From the NCBI GenBank assembly GCA_001599595.1, contig BCHH01000013.1:769538-833537 (forward strand): DNA of 64,000 bases, written 5' to 3'. Origin of the DNA: Beverwykella pulmonaria. Lineage: Eukaryota > Ascomycota > Dothideomycetes > Pleosporales > Melanommataceae. Position 1 is the first letter of the stretch. Every line of letters begins with the position of its first letter. The notes under the pieces were generated by a model, which was not told the DNA's origin, did no database searches, and worked only from the letters and a program-made list of their open reading frames with translations. A program made the position numbers and the translations under genes. Of the stretch, positions 10,771 through 22,368 are shown one piece after another.

Positions 10771-12663
10771 CTACAACAACTTCTGTAACCTTTGCTTAAA
10801 TCCCATCTTCTCCCCCATCCTCCCCTCCTCTTCCGCCCCACTCCCCTCCAGACTAACCCCCTCGACCGCATCCCCGTAACTACCCGCATCATAAATCTCA
10901 TCCGGCAGTACCGCCCTCTGAATCAACGTCTCTCTAGGCGGGAACCCCTTCTCGAGCCCCACAAACACAATACTCGTGCCCACGAATCCGAGCAACCACC
11001 CAAACTGATACGGATGGGCACCAACGCCAACCTTGATATTCGGATTAATCGAATTGATGAAACCGGGGAGGTTCGGTATGACGCCGATGAGGAAGGCGAC
11101 GACAGCACGCCAGTTGACGAGGAATTGGTTGTAGCGGTAGATCGAGTCCGGTTGGTACAGCGCCAGCGTGTCGTACTTGCCTCTGTGTATCCACCAGAAA
11201 TCACACGCCATGATAGCCGCAATCGGGCCTAGAAAGACGGCATACGCAGCCATGAAGTTCAAGAAACTTCCCGCAGAAGCCAGAATCTTCCACGGGACGA
11301 GCGCCCAACAGAGCACTGCGCACAGCAGCTGGCCTCTCCGTATATTCACATACTGGGGGAACATGGCGGTGAGATCGTTGGCTGCGGACAGTGAATTTGC
11401 GGAGATGTTGACGCCGAGGGCGGCCAGCGCAAAGGAGAAGGCGGCGAAGAAGCGGCAGGCGCGGTTGGGCCAGTTGGCGATGAGCGCCATAGGGTCCCAT
11501 TGCAGTTCGCCGTATTTGACGGCACCGGCCGAGGACGCGGCGATGCCGATGAAGGCAATGAAGGTGAAGATAATCGGGAGCATGGGCACGTAGAGGAGTT
11601 GCCATTTTACGGAGACGCGCGAGTAGCGGGAGAAATCGGCCTACATCTGATATGAGCCTGCGCCCTCCCTCTATGAAGTTGTACATGGGCATGGGAGGGA
11701 ATTTGGAATATACCTGGTTTACAGACAACGTAGCATAGTTCCCAATAACCGACGTCAGAGACGACAAAAAGGCCCAACTGTAGGCACTTCCTGTGATGGT
11801 TGCCGGTCTATCCCACATCTTCCCTCCATCCGTACTCTTGAACGCCCAGATAAGTATCGCAATCCAAGCAATCGGCACCACCACACTCTTGGCCATAAAC
11901 AGCCAGCGGAGATTGTTTGGATGCATGTACAAGAACGGAATCTGCGCCAGCCAGAACAGGATGAAGGCGATCATGGTGTTGGTCTCGATGCCTTGGCTGG
12001 CGGGGATGTGGTTTTTCATTGTGAGGAACGAGGGCCAGATGGCGCCGAGCATGACTCTGACAGTGTTTGCGCCGTTCATGGTTTGGATCGCAAACCAGAA
12101 GATGGCGAGGATGGCACGTGAGATGATGGCGATATAGGAGCCCCAGAAACCCCACGAGGCGCGTGCAAGAACTGGGAAGGGCGCATGGTGTATGACTCCA
12201 ATGGCTCCGTTGGCCGCGATGACGAAGGATATAATGAAGAAAGCGAGGGCAACAATGCCTAGAGATTCTTTCCAGCTGAGGCCTGAACATGTGTTAGTAA
12301 AGAGGAAGCTAGAAATTGGACAAGAGGGTCCGTCATACCAATCGCGATGATGCCTGATGCGAATTGCCAAGAAGCAGCGCTGAAGTTGTGTTAGTCCCAC
12401 TTCTGCTCCATGAAGATATTGAGTCCATACTTGAAAGCATCAGAGATCCAATACGCTACGATAGAAGTCACACCCCACTTGCGCTCATGTCTCGGAACCG
12501 GATCCAAATCTTTGTTCGTCCTGCTCAACAATCAGCCCTCCCATTTCCCAACCACCAAACCTCTTCAACAATCTAGTCACTGAACTCACCATCTCGCATT
12601 CCCCTCAGCAAAAGCCGACTTCGGCTGATCAACCTTTAGATGCGGCCGCTCAAATGTCGGCAT
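10771..12663 (-). CDS. NCS1-family uracil/uridine/allantoin-type permease
   Basis: Five exons on the minus strand: 12663-12590, 12520-12431, 12379-12339, 12282-11714 and 11640-10771, with introns of 69, 51, 56 and 73 bp, encode 547 residues. NCS1 hallmarks appear in order. NKDLDPVPRHERKWG precedes the first helix, followed by W-I-S-D-A-F-N-A-A-S-W near helix 1, then the ARASWGFWGSY and WFAIQTMNG regions, and later NYATLSVNQADFSRY and SANSLSAANDLTAMFPQY. About twelve hydrophobic segments are present and both termini are hydrophilic. The family imports uracil, uridine, allantoin, cytosine or related compounds by proton symport at the plasma membrane. The Fur-type signature favours uracil/allantoin over purine substrates, but the exact substrate cannot be set from sequence alone. 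The gene appears intact. Confidence 0.9.
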
Positions 12664-13539
12664 CGTATGTCAAGAACCTCCCAAAATACCGGAATTAGGC
12701 ACAAGACCAAAGAACGCGTCCGCATTTCTTTGACATGCGCGCGGAGACGAGCGCTTTAAGGATGAAGTCGCACACGCTTATCCCCACCCAGAGCAGGAAG
12801 GAGCTCCATCCCATCCCATACCCAGGCCGTCTCTCGGCACATATCTGCATGATAAGATAAGCATTTACCAGAAGCGATGCAACCCTCCACCTCGTCTTCG
12901 CAAATCAGACAGCGTTCGCATCCAGCTCCGGCTGTAAGCTCGCGATAAATATCGTGAAACAACAATCATTAGCGATGACCAGCACGCCTCTCAAAAACTT
13001 TCTGCAAGCCGGCGGATATCATTCGATAGTCATGCTGCCAGATAAGCAACCTTGTAGCGATCTTCACCCCGGTATGACGCTAAGGATATAACTCCCCAGG
13101 TCGTCCAAAGTAACTTTTGACGTACCCCACTTGATACGATGTACAAAGGGGACGGGTACTTGTGGTGCATATCCTGGGAACCTCATATCTGGGTCTGTTG
13201 CAAAAGAATGACATAGAAAAGAATCATAATTAGAGAGCCGCACTTGAACAACAACATAGACCGCAATTTCCAAGCTCCAAGCTCCAAACTCCAAGCTCCA
13301 GGCTCCAAGCTCCAAGCTCGAATCGCGTGTTGAAAGTGGCAAGTCTCGGCAGCGACCGATATTTGCCGCTTTGACGTTGCAACCGTTCCATGGCCACTTG
13401 TGCGTGGTGGTCCCAGACTGGGCCGTTCATGAAGGATAGAGACTTGGACCATGTGAAGTTTATGGGGAAACACCAATTACCAAAATATATTTCTGGTATG
13501 TAGGTAGTCCTGCTGAATCAAAACGGTTCTATAGCAACC
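12664..13539. other. intergenic, carries a 7-bp minisatellite
   Basis: The permease promoter side and the 3' flank of the AMP-binding-like gene. Apart from the minisatellite at 13270-13318, nothing is recognised. Confidence 0.4.
13270..13318 (+). repeat. minisatellite, 7 copies of a ccaagct heptamer
   Basis: Seven head-to-tail copies of ccaagct with single-base variants in copies 3 (ccaaact) and 5 (ccaggct). A 7-bp period keeps all three minus-strand frames open and yields Leu-Glu-Leu-Gly-Ala-Trp-Ser peptides, which explains several spurious open frames here. Confidence 0.9.
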
Positions 13540-15386
13540 TCAAACATAGGCCAAAGTGTGATCCTCCTGGAAGGTACCTGCACAACAGTCAGTCTCATAA
13601 CGCCATATGAATAGGTGGTGGACGTACAATTTACGCCAAGTGACGTTTCACCCCCAGCAACTGAAGAGCCCGTCACCACAAGCTCTCCGACACTCTGTTC
13701 ATCCGTAGTCTTGTGAGTCGGGGTATCCTTCAGCTTCACCTCGACACTGCTCACTGGGACACCAAAGTGGCTGTGTTTGTTGGCTGGTCCACCAGTTCTG
13801 TAGTCGTACACGTTGGATTGTGCAATGGCCCCGGCAACCTTGGCAGCTGTCAAGGCATAGATGACACGGGCGCTGGTGTAGATGCGGAGGTCGGAGAGAT
13901 CCTTCGACGTTAGCGGTGGGGTGTTCTGACCGGCTCTCTCTGATGCGAAGAGAAGACGAAGTTTCCCTGGAGTGGTTCCCACGGATGCTCTCGTTGGCGC
14001 ATTCAAACGGGTCAGAAGGGATTCAGTTGGCAAACGACCAGATTCCAAGATCCTGGATTCGAGGTAATGCGCTAGCTTCTTGAAACTGCTCGTGATGGAC
14101 GTGGTGGTGGTGCTATGTAGCTTGGCAGCACTCTCAGCTGATATGACGGCGATGGTAGGAGCAATTGATCGACTTGCGAGTGCCAGGTCGACCCCTGGAC
14201 CAGCTACGGAGTTGATGATGACGGTAGCGTGGCTGAACAGTGCAGCTAGCGTTAGACACAGGCAGTAAGAGTGCGTGAACGTGTCTGCTGGAAGGAATGT
14301 ATCCGACGAGTTGAAGCGTTGAGGCCCGGGAAGCGCAGAAATGAGAGCACCAGTGGCGGCGGTGATGTTCTAGGGCTTCTGTTAGCATTTTGCTGAAGTA
14401 GATATCCTTGGATCTTTACCTGTTGAGTGAATTCGACTATTTCAGCGGATTTGCTCGCGTCGTCTTGCCAAAGGAACACCACATTTGGAGCTTTGCCGGC
14501 TTCTTGAGGCAATTCTGATGTGCTATTCTTCTGATCCTGCACAAGCTGGTGCCATACAGAAACATCAATTTTCCCCCCAATTCCCTCTGGCACCTCATTC
14601 CAGTCCATATGCCTGCTCGTCTTTTCCACGGTCCAAATGACCTGTCGAAGGCCTGAGGCTCCTTTGCTGACACGGGCGAGAGGGATGGAGCCAGCAGCGG
14701 CAATCAGCGAGTCTGCTCCTGTCCGAATGAGAAGCTCGATCAGGGTATGGTGAGGCTGATTGTATGGGATCAGAATCGGAGTGTAACCGTAGAAGGCACC
14801 GGCAAACAGAGCCGCCAGGAACTCGACGCTGTTTGGTAGATAGATGGCGACCCTCTTCGCGCCATGATCTTTCAAGTGCTTCCCAATAATGGCGGTTTCC
14901 TTGGTCATGTCCGCAATGCTGTTTTCCGTGACGGCCTCTTTGCCAAACACAGTCATGATCTTGGCGGTTCCGCTCGAGCTTGCATTCTTCTCCAGGGGTA
15001 TTTCGCCGGTGACACGGCGCCAGATATCGCGGAGGTCGCCATCTTTGCCAGCCGAGTACATGGGTGCTCCGGGAGCCTTGACAGCAAGTCCGGTGCGAAG
15101 AGAGTCTGCATCGTGTCAGTTGCGGGGCGTAGCAAGCACGAGGAAACAGCATACAGCCATGCGGGGTCTCTGGAGACCTGTAGATGGCAGACTCTCCCGG
15201 CTGCCTTACGTAGGAAGCTTGAGCTTGTCTTGCCAGAAGAAGTGGGTGCGTATCAGCATCGTGAGTGTCGTAAACGACCCATGCGATGAATCCTACAATT
15301 GCGGCGAGGAGTACGGAGGAGTAGATATTCCAGCCTGCTAGAATCTCGGCGATGGCGTTGTCGAGCTGCTCGACGATTCCCGCCAT
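13540..15386 (-). CDS. AMP-binding (acyl-CoA synthetase-like) protein, membrane anchored, motif-degenerate
   Basis: Four exons: 15386-15155, 15105-14420, 14369-13628 and 13577-13540 (introns 49, 50 and 50 bp) give 565 residues. A hydrophobic anchor lies at about residues 20-42. Next comes an ANL-enzyme N-terminal domain (GAKRVAIYLPNSVEFLAALFAGAFYGYTPI, then the ILIPYNQPHHTL region). The expected phosphate-binding Ser/Thr/Gly-Lys loop is replaced by LWQDDASKSAEIVEFTQQNITAA, and the Tyr-Gly-x-Thr-Glu motif by VIYALTAAK. The protein ends at LGVNCTFQEDHTLAYV, exactly where the ATP-binding aspartate and the C-terminal lid would follow. All exons stay open and splice in phase, so this is not simple decay. 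I infer a non-catalytic or specialised ANL homologue at a membrane, perhaps the ER or peroxisome. It is transcribed divergently from the Pom34 gene. Confidence 0.8.
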
Positions 15387-15774
15387 GGCTGCAGGTACAC
15401 GCAATAGAGAAAAAGCAATGCAAAGAGCTGGGAAGGGCAAGGAAGTGTGTGAATAGCGTTCAACGATTGCTGGCCGTCAGCATCGCCGGTGGGGTCGGAG
15501 TCGGGAGTCCACAGGCGACGTCCGTGCACGGCGTTGCCAAGGAATTACTTTTGTGTACCAACAGCTTCGTCCGTCTGCTCTCCACTCGACCACGCTCTGC
15601 CACTCTCCCGCCATGAATTAACCTCTTTTATTCCCGCCCCAACCTACTAACCCCTAATCTCACAGCAGCAGACACGCCGACTTCCCATTGCAACGCTCCA
15701 CCTGCAGCCTCGCAATCTCCGCCCCAGGAAGACAACAACAAACAACTGAGGGCTTCGAAAGTTCAAGACACATC
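15387..15774. promoter_or_regulatory. divergent promoter between the AMP-binding-like and Pom34 genes
   Basis: 388 bp separate the two start codons. The Pom34 side is C/A-rich with a CACACATC leader. No specific operator was identified. Confidence 0.45.
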
Positions 15775-16648
15775 ATGATGGCGACTCGCACTGTCCCCGC
15801 GCCCACGACTCCCGCCACCCCGTCTGCGCAGCGTCCACAACCACCAGCGACCCCGACGGGCGCCTGGAAACACCCCAAATTTGACGAGATCACCCGCCGC
15901 CAGTACGCCACGACCTTCGACGAACGGAACGTCCGCGCTGTCCTCCTCAATGGCGCCCTCTTCGTCGCCTCGTTTCTCGTGGTCTCTATTACGTATGGCC
16001 TTCCCTTGAGCCAGGGTTTGGGGAATCAAAATTGACACTATGTCTAGGCACCCCGTCGTCCGTATCGTTCTGACCAACACGTACATCTGGTGGTCCGTCC
16101 AGGTCATACGCCTGCTACTGCTCGTGAATATGGGCAACGCGCTTTTCCCCCTCGTTCGCCGGTACTATCCCGACGACATCGCTGACATCCCCCTCACCCC
16201 TTCGCAACGCCAGTCCATGGGCCTCGATCCAAACGTCGCGACTCCACAGACCCCAGGCTCCGCCTACGCATCCCCAAACTACGTCACACCGCCCCGATAC
16301 CAGAAATCCACGCCTCGGAGCAGCTTCAGCAACAGCGACCGCGCCAGCCAGTCTCCTCTGTCGGGCAGCCCGCGCGCGAGCATGGCGAAGTCAACGTCCA
16401 ACTCTCCGTTCTCGCCAGGCACGGGAAGCCCGCTGTTCCAGAAGGCGCTCGGTGGAGGATCGGCGACAAGGCGGTTGAGCTATGATAGCAGAGGCAGTCC
16501 GCTGAGCAGCAGCTTATTTGGAGATAGCAGCGCGAGCAACACCCCGGGAACGCCAACGCCCGGCACAGGCAAGGCTAGTGTGGGACTGAACAACAAGTGG
16601 CTGTACGAGAAGCGGAGAGACAGTCCGCGGAGCAGTTTGTTCAATTGA
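15775..16648 (+). CDS. POM34: nuclear pore membrane protein Pom34
   Basis: Two exons, 15775-15992 and 16048-16648 (55-bp intron), give 272 residues. The start is the first of two adjacent ATGs (15775 or 15778). The N-terminus is Pro/Thr-rich, followed by GAWKHPKFDEITRRQYATTF and two hydrophobic segments: AVLLNGALFVASFLVVSIT, and TNTYIWWSVQVIRLLLLV across the splice. A long Ser/Pro/Gly-rich tail follows, ending LNNKWLYEKRRDSP and SSLFN. This two-helix plus disordered-tail layout, with the conserved WKHPxFDEI and NNKWLYEKRR ends, matches fungal Pom34, a transmembrane-ring nucleoporin that anchors the pore in the nuclear envelope. The gene looks intact. Confidence 0.82.
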
Positions 16649-17091
16649 GGGTTGGCATAGATTTCACGAGTATACATGTAGTGCTGATGAGATAGCGCTT
16701 ATACCCACATATTTGCGTTGGCGTACAATGGTATTGCGCAGGCATGCAATTTTGGCAGTTTTCCCTGCGCTGATCTACTTAGACATTAACTTTCGGGTCT
16801 TGAAATCGAATCTGAGAGCGTCGGAGGGCATTGCGGTGCTCCTGAATTCGAATTTATAGTAATACAAAGAGCGGGAACTGTTCATCATGTTCCTTCGTGC
16901 AAGTGACTCTGGCCATGACTCGTAGAATATGTACAATGAGTGCACCTCTCTCCGTTCCTTGATTTGCCACTTCTTCGCAAATCTTCCGACCCCCATTATT
17001 GCACCCAATATCATCGTGTTTTGCAAGGTGGTCCAGATCATCCATCTAGCTCACATGTATCCCCCGTTATCCGCGCCCTCATGCCACCCCT
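16649..17091. other. convergent 3' flanks
   Basis: Holds the 3' UTRs of Pom34 and of the minus-strand one-helix gene. Nothing else recognised. Confidence 0.4.
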
Positions 17092-17770
17092 TCAACTAAA
17101 CCGATCCCCCCTCTTCTGTCTATACACATCACTGGCCTCATACTTGCTCTTCTCCCTCGCCCTTTGACTCTCGTCCTCAGGCGCATGTCTCGTCGGCGCC
17201 GGGTCCATACTCGCCTCTTGACTCGGCTGACTCGCGTCGTCGGACTGTGCATGCCAGTCTTGATCTCCTCTCTTCTTCAGTTCCTCAGATACTGACGCTG
17301 ACTTCTTGACGGGTGGTAAGGGGGAAGTGGACGGGGGCTTGTTGTGGAGTAACGTCGCTTCGAGCTGGTATTGTGCCACGCGCTTCTGGTGGTCGGCTTC
17401 GGCTTTGGCCGCGCGATCCGCGTTGATGGATTTCTTTGCGAAGTAATAGGCGCCGCCGCCGGCAACTATTAGGGTTGCCCAGCCGTAGCTGGAAGGAAGG
17501 TGTTAGCAAGGTGGTCGTATGTGCCTTCTCCGAGCTCTCTGGATGTATTGGTATAGAACGACGAAGAGGGTACGCAGGCGGGTGGGGAGAAAATGCAGTT
17601 GCATATCTAGGGGTAGCTAGAAATGGGGGAACGTAAGGAGAGCCGGCGCATCGCAAGAATATTCACGGCCTGCTGTGGAAAATTGAGATGACGTACTATA
17701 CTGATTTTATCTGGCTCTTGGTTAGCAATTGCACAAGCAGATCGGGAACGTGGGAGCTTACTGTGTTCAT
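17092..17770 (-). CDS. small single-helix protein (DUF4748-like)
   Basis: Three exons: 17770-17762 (codes Met-Asn-Thr only), 17710-17697 (14 bp) and 17488-17092, with introns of 51 and 208 bp, encode 139 residues. The micro-exon join is supported by perfect donors (gtaagc, gtacgt) and by the resulting N-terminus MNTIKSVYYGWATLIVAGGG followed by AYYFAKKSINADRAAKAEA. That is one membrane helix with an immediate basic, helical region. The remainder is polar, rich in Ser, Pro, Lys and Asp, and ends KRGDRFS. Fungal proteins with this YGWxTLxVAGGGAYYFAKKSINADR start are grouped as a domain of unknown function (DUF4748, from memory). The short N-terminal helix suggests a mitochondrial or ER membrane location. 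Confidence 0.7.
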
Positions 17771-19581
17771 TGTGTCGGTGTTAAGTGATATCACGAAAGC
17801 TCAATTGATGCTGTTGGAAACGTGCTCCGACGGCTTACGGTACATATGTTTTCTTGATGGAAGTGGGCTGATGGAGTGACCAGGGCTTCGGAGATGGTTC
17901 GGCGATTGGATCGCTGGTGCTCTCCTTCCTACCTCTTCGTCATCTCCAATATCATTCAACTATCTTTTTCACAGCCTCAGTGCATCTCTGCGTGAATTCT
18001 CCAATGTTTCAGCGGGAGCGCTTCAACATCTCGTTCATTAATGACAGGCAGAATACTCTCCAAGACTCTCGCTATGCAGTCACGAAAATTCCATCCCCCA
18101 CACCTCCCCACGCTAACGAGTTGTATCTCTTCTTCGCCTCAATAACGTGGCCTAATGTTAAAGGCTATAGCTCAGCCCTACATGATGCGTTATACTCTCG
18201 ACGAAACACATGTCGCGTCTCGTCATTCGCAGCTCCATCAATGCCATTGCTCTGGGTCGAGCCTCAAAACGTGGTCGTCACTTCCGGCCTTACATTTCTG
18301 AAACCCTTGAGACCTTTATTCAAATTCTCAACTTCAACATAGCCCTAATGAGGACCGGAGCATCCTAATTCTGTCGAGCACCAAGACGCCGCGCCCCCAC
18401 GTGCGACTTATACTACCCATAATACTTCCGATTCTAGTACTTACAGCAAGCAATCACTCGAACATTAAGACCAACTTGGCCTGTTTAACGATGCGGCACA
18501 TTGGCTCAGACATTTCACTACGTGATGCCAAATCAACCTCAGAGGCTTCAACAAATTCATTTTAACATGCTGCACTCATGTCGCTCAAAAAATAATTTTA
18601 CTTATATTATCACGGTGTTGTAACAATACAATTTGATCAGGACTGGGACAACCCTTGCAAGTAGTCTGAAGGGAAGACCAACAAGCAACCCCAAACTCGT
18701 TCACTTCTCAGCGCGGATCAGGTGTTCACCGCAAGACGGGCACGGTCTGTCTGCGAGCGTCCTGACATCGTAAATGAACGGGGCTCTCGGAACTGCCCGG
18801 ATTGACGGGCAAAGCTCCCTCTTTCAACCCCCGATCTTCCCGGAGGCCTTCATCTTGAAACCTCTTCACGACTTGTTGTGCTCATGAGAGAATCAAAGAC
18901 GCGTCCTCCCTCGGGACTCCAATGATCCAATCGTGCATGACGGCGATGGCGCGGCATGGAACCATGAGACAGTGTTCTATAGGGGCAGAGGATATTAATT
19001 AACGTCACTTCTATGCCTTCCGCCCATGTCTTAGATGAAGGAGGCCTGCAGGTGGCGCGCAGCGATGTGCAATAAGCATCGCTAAAAAGAGAGGCACGGT
19101 TAATCTCGCGCTCCTCGCACCAGAACCCCGGGTTTCTACATGGTTCCCTTCGCCAGTGATACTTCTTTAGGCCTGTCAATATATCAGGCTAAACGAAGGT
19201 CAGGTCAAGCTTTTACTGCCGGTGACAGATGATCACTTTGGGGGAGTATGGAACGCAGGCATAACAGTAGACAGATAAGACAGACGTGCGTGGCCTTCTC
19301 CAATCGGAATGTTTACGGTTCCGATATAACAGAATTGCCTATGGACCCAGCCAAACACTTCCTGTCTTGACGAAGATCATGGCATCAACGAGCAGCTTTG
19401 ACCAGGTATCAGTTCAGGGTAAGCACCTCACCTGAGCCGTGCTCAAGCACGAGGAAATACACTCGGAATTTGAAAAGAGGGCAACGTCCTTATCAGAGGA
19501 ACTTATCCACCAGAACATCTCCAAATTTTCAAGATAACCTGTATTCCGTCTGCTTGTTCAGCCCTCCCCATTGCTTTCAGC
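17771..19581. other. 1.8-kb intergenic region
   Basis: No supported gene. Open frames at 17917-18342 (plus) and 18850-19179 (minus) have no domain, no good start context and no conserved-looking segments. Composition is locally AT-rich around 18540-18640. Confidence 0.4.
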
Positions 19582-20877
19582 ATGGTGGAGCAACCGCCAC
19601 TGGAGCCTCCTGGCCCGGATGTAAACGCTGCACCTAAACTCCTCATTATTACTGGAACATTGTATATTATTGCGCTTGCTGTGTACGGAGGACGAATATA
19701 TACACGTCTACGACATCAACGGCTAGGATGGGATGACTACACAATCACCGCAGCGCTGGTATGTATTTAACTGCTTCAATGCTCTCCATTTCCTGCCCAC
19801 GCTCGCACATCACCATCTACTAATCTGTCTCTCCAGATCCTCGCCATAACAGAATGGGCACTCTTCCTATCCTCAGTCCAATACGGCGCCGGCAGACATA
19901 ACTACTACATCCCCGCTACCCAACAAATACCAGCACAACACCTGCTTTTCGCCTCCACTATCCCATGGGCTCCATCGATGATGTTCATCAAAATTTCCAT
20001 CGCCTGCATGCTCCTCCGCATCAAGCAAAAAAGGCCCTGGCAGATCTTCCTCTGGGCCATGATCACGATCCAAATCGCGTCCTGCGTTGCCAGTCTCGTT
20101 TTCCAACTCGTTCAATGCATTCCATTATCGGCCATCTGGGATCCAGCCAACCACCCCAATGCGGTCTGTGCAAAACCATCATCTGCTTACATCAGTCTAT
20201 ACGTCAACTCCGGGATTGCGATATCCACAGACTTGATCTTCGCTGTCATCCCATTAACATTTATACGCAAAATGCAGCGCCCGCTCCGCGAGAAGATCAT
20301 TCTATCTATGCTCATGGGTCTGGGTGTGTTTGCGGCAGCAGCGAGCATGGTGAAAACAACGCTAGTGCGACACTACGGTGTAACGGGTGACTCGCTCTGG
20401 GATGCTATCGATCTGACGCTGTGGAGCATGCTAGAAGAACAATGCGGTATCATCGCAGCGTGTATCCCGTGCCTGAAATCCCCTTTTGAGCGCACGTTAA
20501 GCCGCATCGGCATTCTCTCTTCACTCAGACGCTCTACGAATAGAAATACTTACGAGGATTTTGGCGCGGGCGACTCGCACCAGCTGGCGAAAATGCGGCC
20601 CGGGGTGCGTAAGAAGGCCATGGGGGTTGGCACAGACGTCTCGACGGGTGTGAGCGGGAAAAGTGCTGCGGGTTGTAGTGAGGAGACTATTTGGCCTGTG
20701 GGCGAGAACGAAGAGCTGTTCTTGCAACAGTTGGCCGAGGGAGGTATTATGAAGACAACAGAGTTGCATCTCGAGAGTGAGGTGCTGAGCCGGGCTGGGT
20801 CAATGGATGGAGAGGCGGAGAGGGATTGGAAGGATGGGGATGGTTTGAAGAGGTTGGGGGGTTGGAATGCGGTGTAA
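19582..20877 (+). CDS. rhodopsin-domain (fungal seven-helix) integral membrane protein
   Basis: Two exons, 19582-19758 and 19837-20877, are joined by a 78-bp intron with a clear ctactaat branch point, giving 405 residues. Seven hydrophobic segments occupy roughly the first 280 residues. They include the family's typical GRIYTRLRHQRLGWDDYTI after helix 1, SMMFIKISIACMLLRI after helix 3, a QCIPLSAIWDP loop with a second Cys in AVCAKPSS, and helix 7 WSMLEEQCGIIAACIP with CLKSPFERTLS behind it. This is the fungus-specific rhodopsin-domain superfamily. Some members with a CFEM domain (Pth11-like) act in surface sensing, but no CFEM is present here, so its ligand and role are unknown. The cytosolic tail (about 110 residues) is polar and poorly structured. 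Confidence 0.85.
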
Positions 20878-22368
20878 TTGGCTTGCTTCTCAGATAATCC
20901 AGGTGGCAATTGGGCTTGGAATAGGGATTAGGATTAGGCTTAGGATCTGGAGTTATCGCATATACCCTGGGTGGTCTCTTCAGTAAGAATGAAGGTTTCG
21001 GCGTTGATGGGCCATAACAGCGTACGGGCTGGGTATCTGGACGTGAAAAAAAAGGAGTTTGGTTTAGATTCCTCCAAGGTTCACTCACGAGGTATCATGT
21101 GTTGAAGTTGTCAGGATGGCGCTCCGATTCTAAATGTAACGATTACGATTTTGTTGTAAAGTTGTATTGTACCAACAATTTTTAATCCTACGCTCTTACA
21201 TGCCGGCACAGGTTGGGCAAGTTAGAGAGGGTAAAAGAAAGTCCGCGCTTGTATACGGCAAAGTGATTCAGATAGCACATATATATTTATATATATGTGT
21301 GTGTGGGCGCTAATACGGGCGTTGTGAACCACAGTCACCACATCAGTGACATCGCGCAGGCTTCGTCCGCTTTCCTCTCTCAGCCGCTTGCCTTATACTG
21401 CGGCGACTAGTCACTCTTACCCCTCAGCTAGTCATCCATTGCTTAACACCCACATTCTGCAATAGACTAAAGTTACTTGTAAAATTTTTTCGTATACTGT
21501 GTGTATTTTACGAAGTCGGTATCGTTACTTAATAGCGCTGCAACTTTTGGCATGTTTGCATGTGCTGGAGATTTTGTAAAGGGCGTGTTTTGCCTAGTAA
21601 ATGAAAATAGGAGACATCACGATAACAGATTTGTTGTTCTTGAGCATTGTCATCTGATTGGCTTTAGCAGGTGGCCCGTGTACGGGCGATGCTACTCATC
21701 CCCACCTTAGTAAACGCCGACGGTCCGAGAATCACGTGCATGCAGCACAGCGTCAGAGCCAATCAAACTCATCAGATCCGTTAAAAAGGTAGGTCCTTCC
21801 AATCAAAAGTTGGTGTTAAAACACGTGATGCTCAGACTGCCCGGGCGCTTGAGTAACAGTGCATGGGATAGGTGGCTGAGTCTTGTGTCGCAGGCCAAGA
21901 CCAGGAGATTAACTGGCTAGTTAGTCTCTCATTGACTCGCTTATTAAGCACGCACATAGCTCACATGATCAATGCCAAGAGCCATATAAAAGCAAGTAGC
22001 TCTCTTGATATCTTTCGTCTTAAGAATTAGACACCCATACTATTTCACATATACACAGTAATTCACCATACAATCTTGTTCTTCTTCTTCATCACAGTTC
22101 GTCCGACTCACATGGCAGTGCAATATCTCGCTTAAGAGTGGCGCTAGCACGTGATGAAAACGCGATGACATTAGGGCCATGACACGCGACGTGACTCAGA
22201 CAATCTTTTCCACCACCGCCTTCCATCACCTCCTTCACTCCATCATTTACGCCTCCAACAACTCAACCTGCTGTCATCGGCCTTGATTTTCGCCCCCTAG
22301 CGCTGGTGGGCAAGTGGGATTCGACTTAATCAGGAATAGTCAACTTTTTGCTTTGACCCTCACTCGCC
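20878..22368. other. 1.5-kb gene-poor region upstream of the P-loop/nuclease-like gene
   Basis: No gene is supported. It contains an AT/GT microsatellite (about 21279-21306), several CACGTG/CACGTGA sites (for example near 21735, 21822 and 22151) and a TATA-like tataaaag at 21985-21992, about 380 bp before the ATG at 22369. Confidence 0.4.
21279..21306 (+). repeat. AT/GT microsatellite
   Basis: A short run of alternating TA then TG dinucleotides (atatatatttatatatatg followed by tgtgtgtg). Confidence 0.7.

Noticed and set aside
12756..12965. Cys-rich open frame (CERCLICEDEVEGC) resembling a RING fragment
   Set aside because: No ATG, stop codons just upstream, and no partner exon completing a zinc-binding pattern. 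It may be a relic but is not supported enough to annotate.
13183..13476. Minus-strand peptides rich in Leu-Glu-Leu-Gly-Ala-Trp
   Set aside because: Produced by the 7-bp minisatellite, which keeps every frame open.
17917..18342. 141-codon plus-strand frame
   Set aside because: No motif, composition like random sequence, no promoter or splice context.
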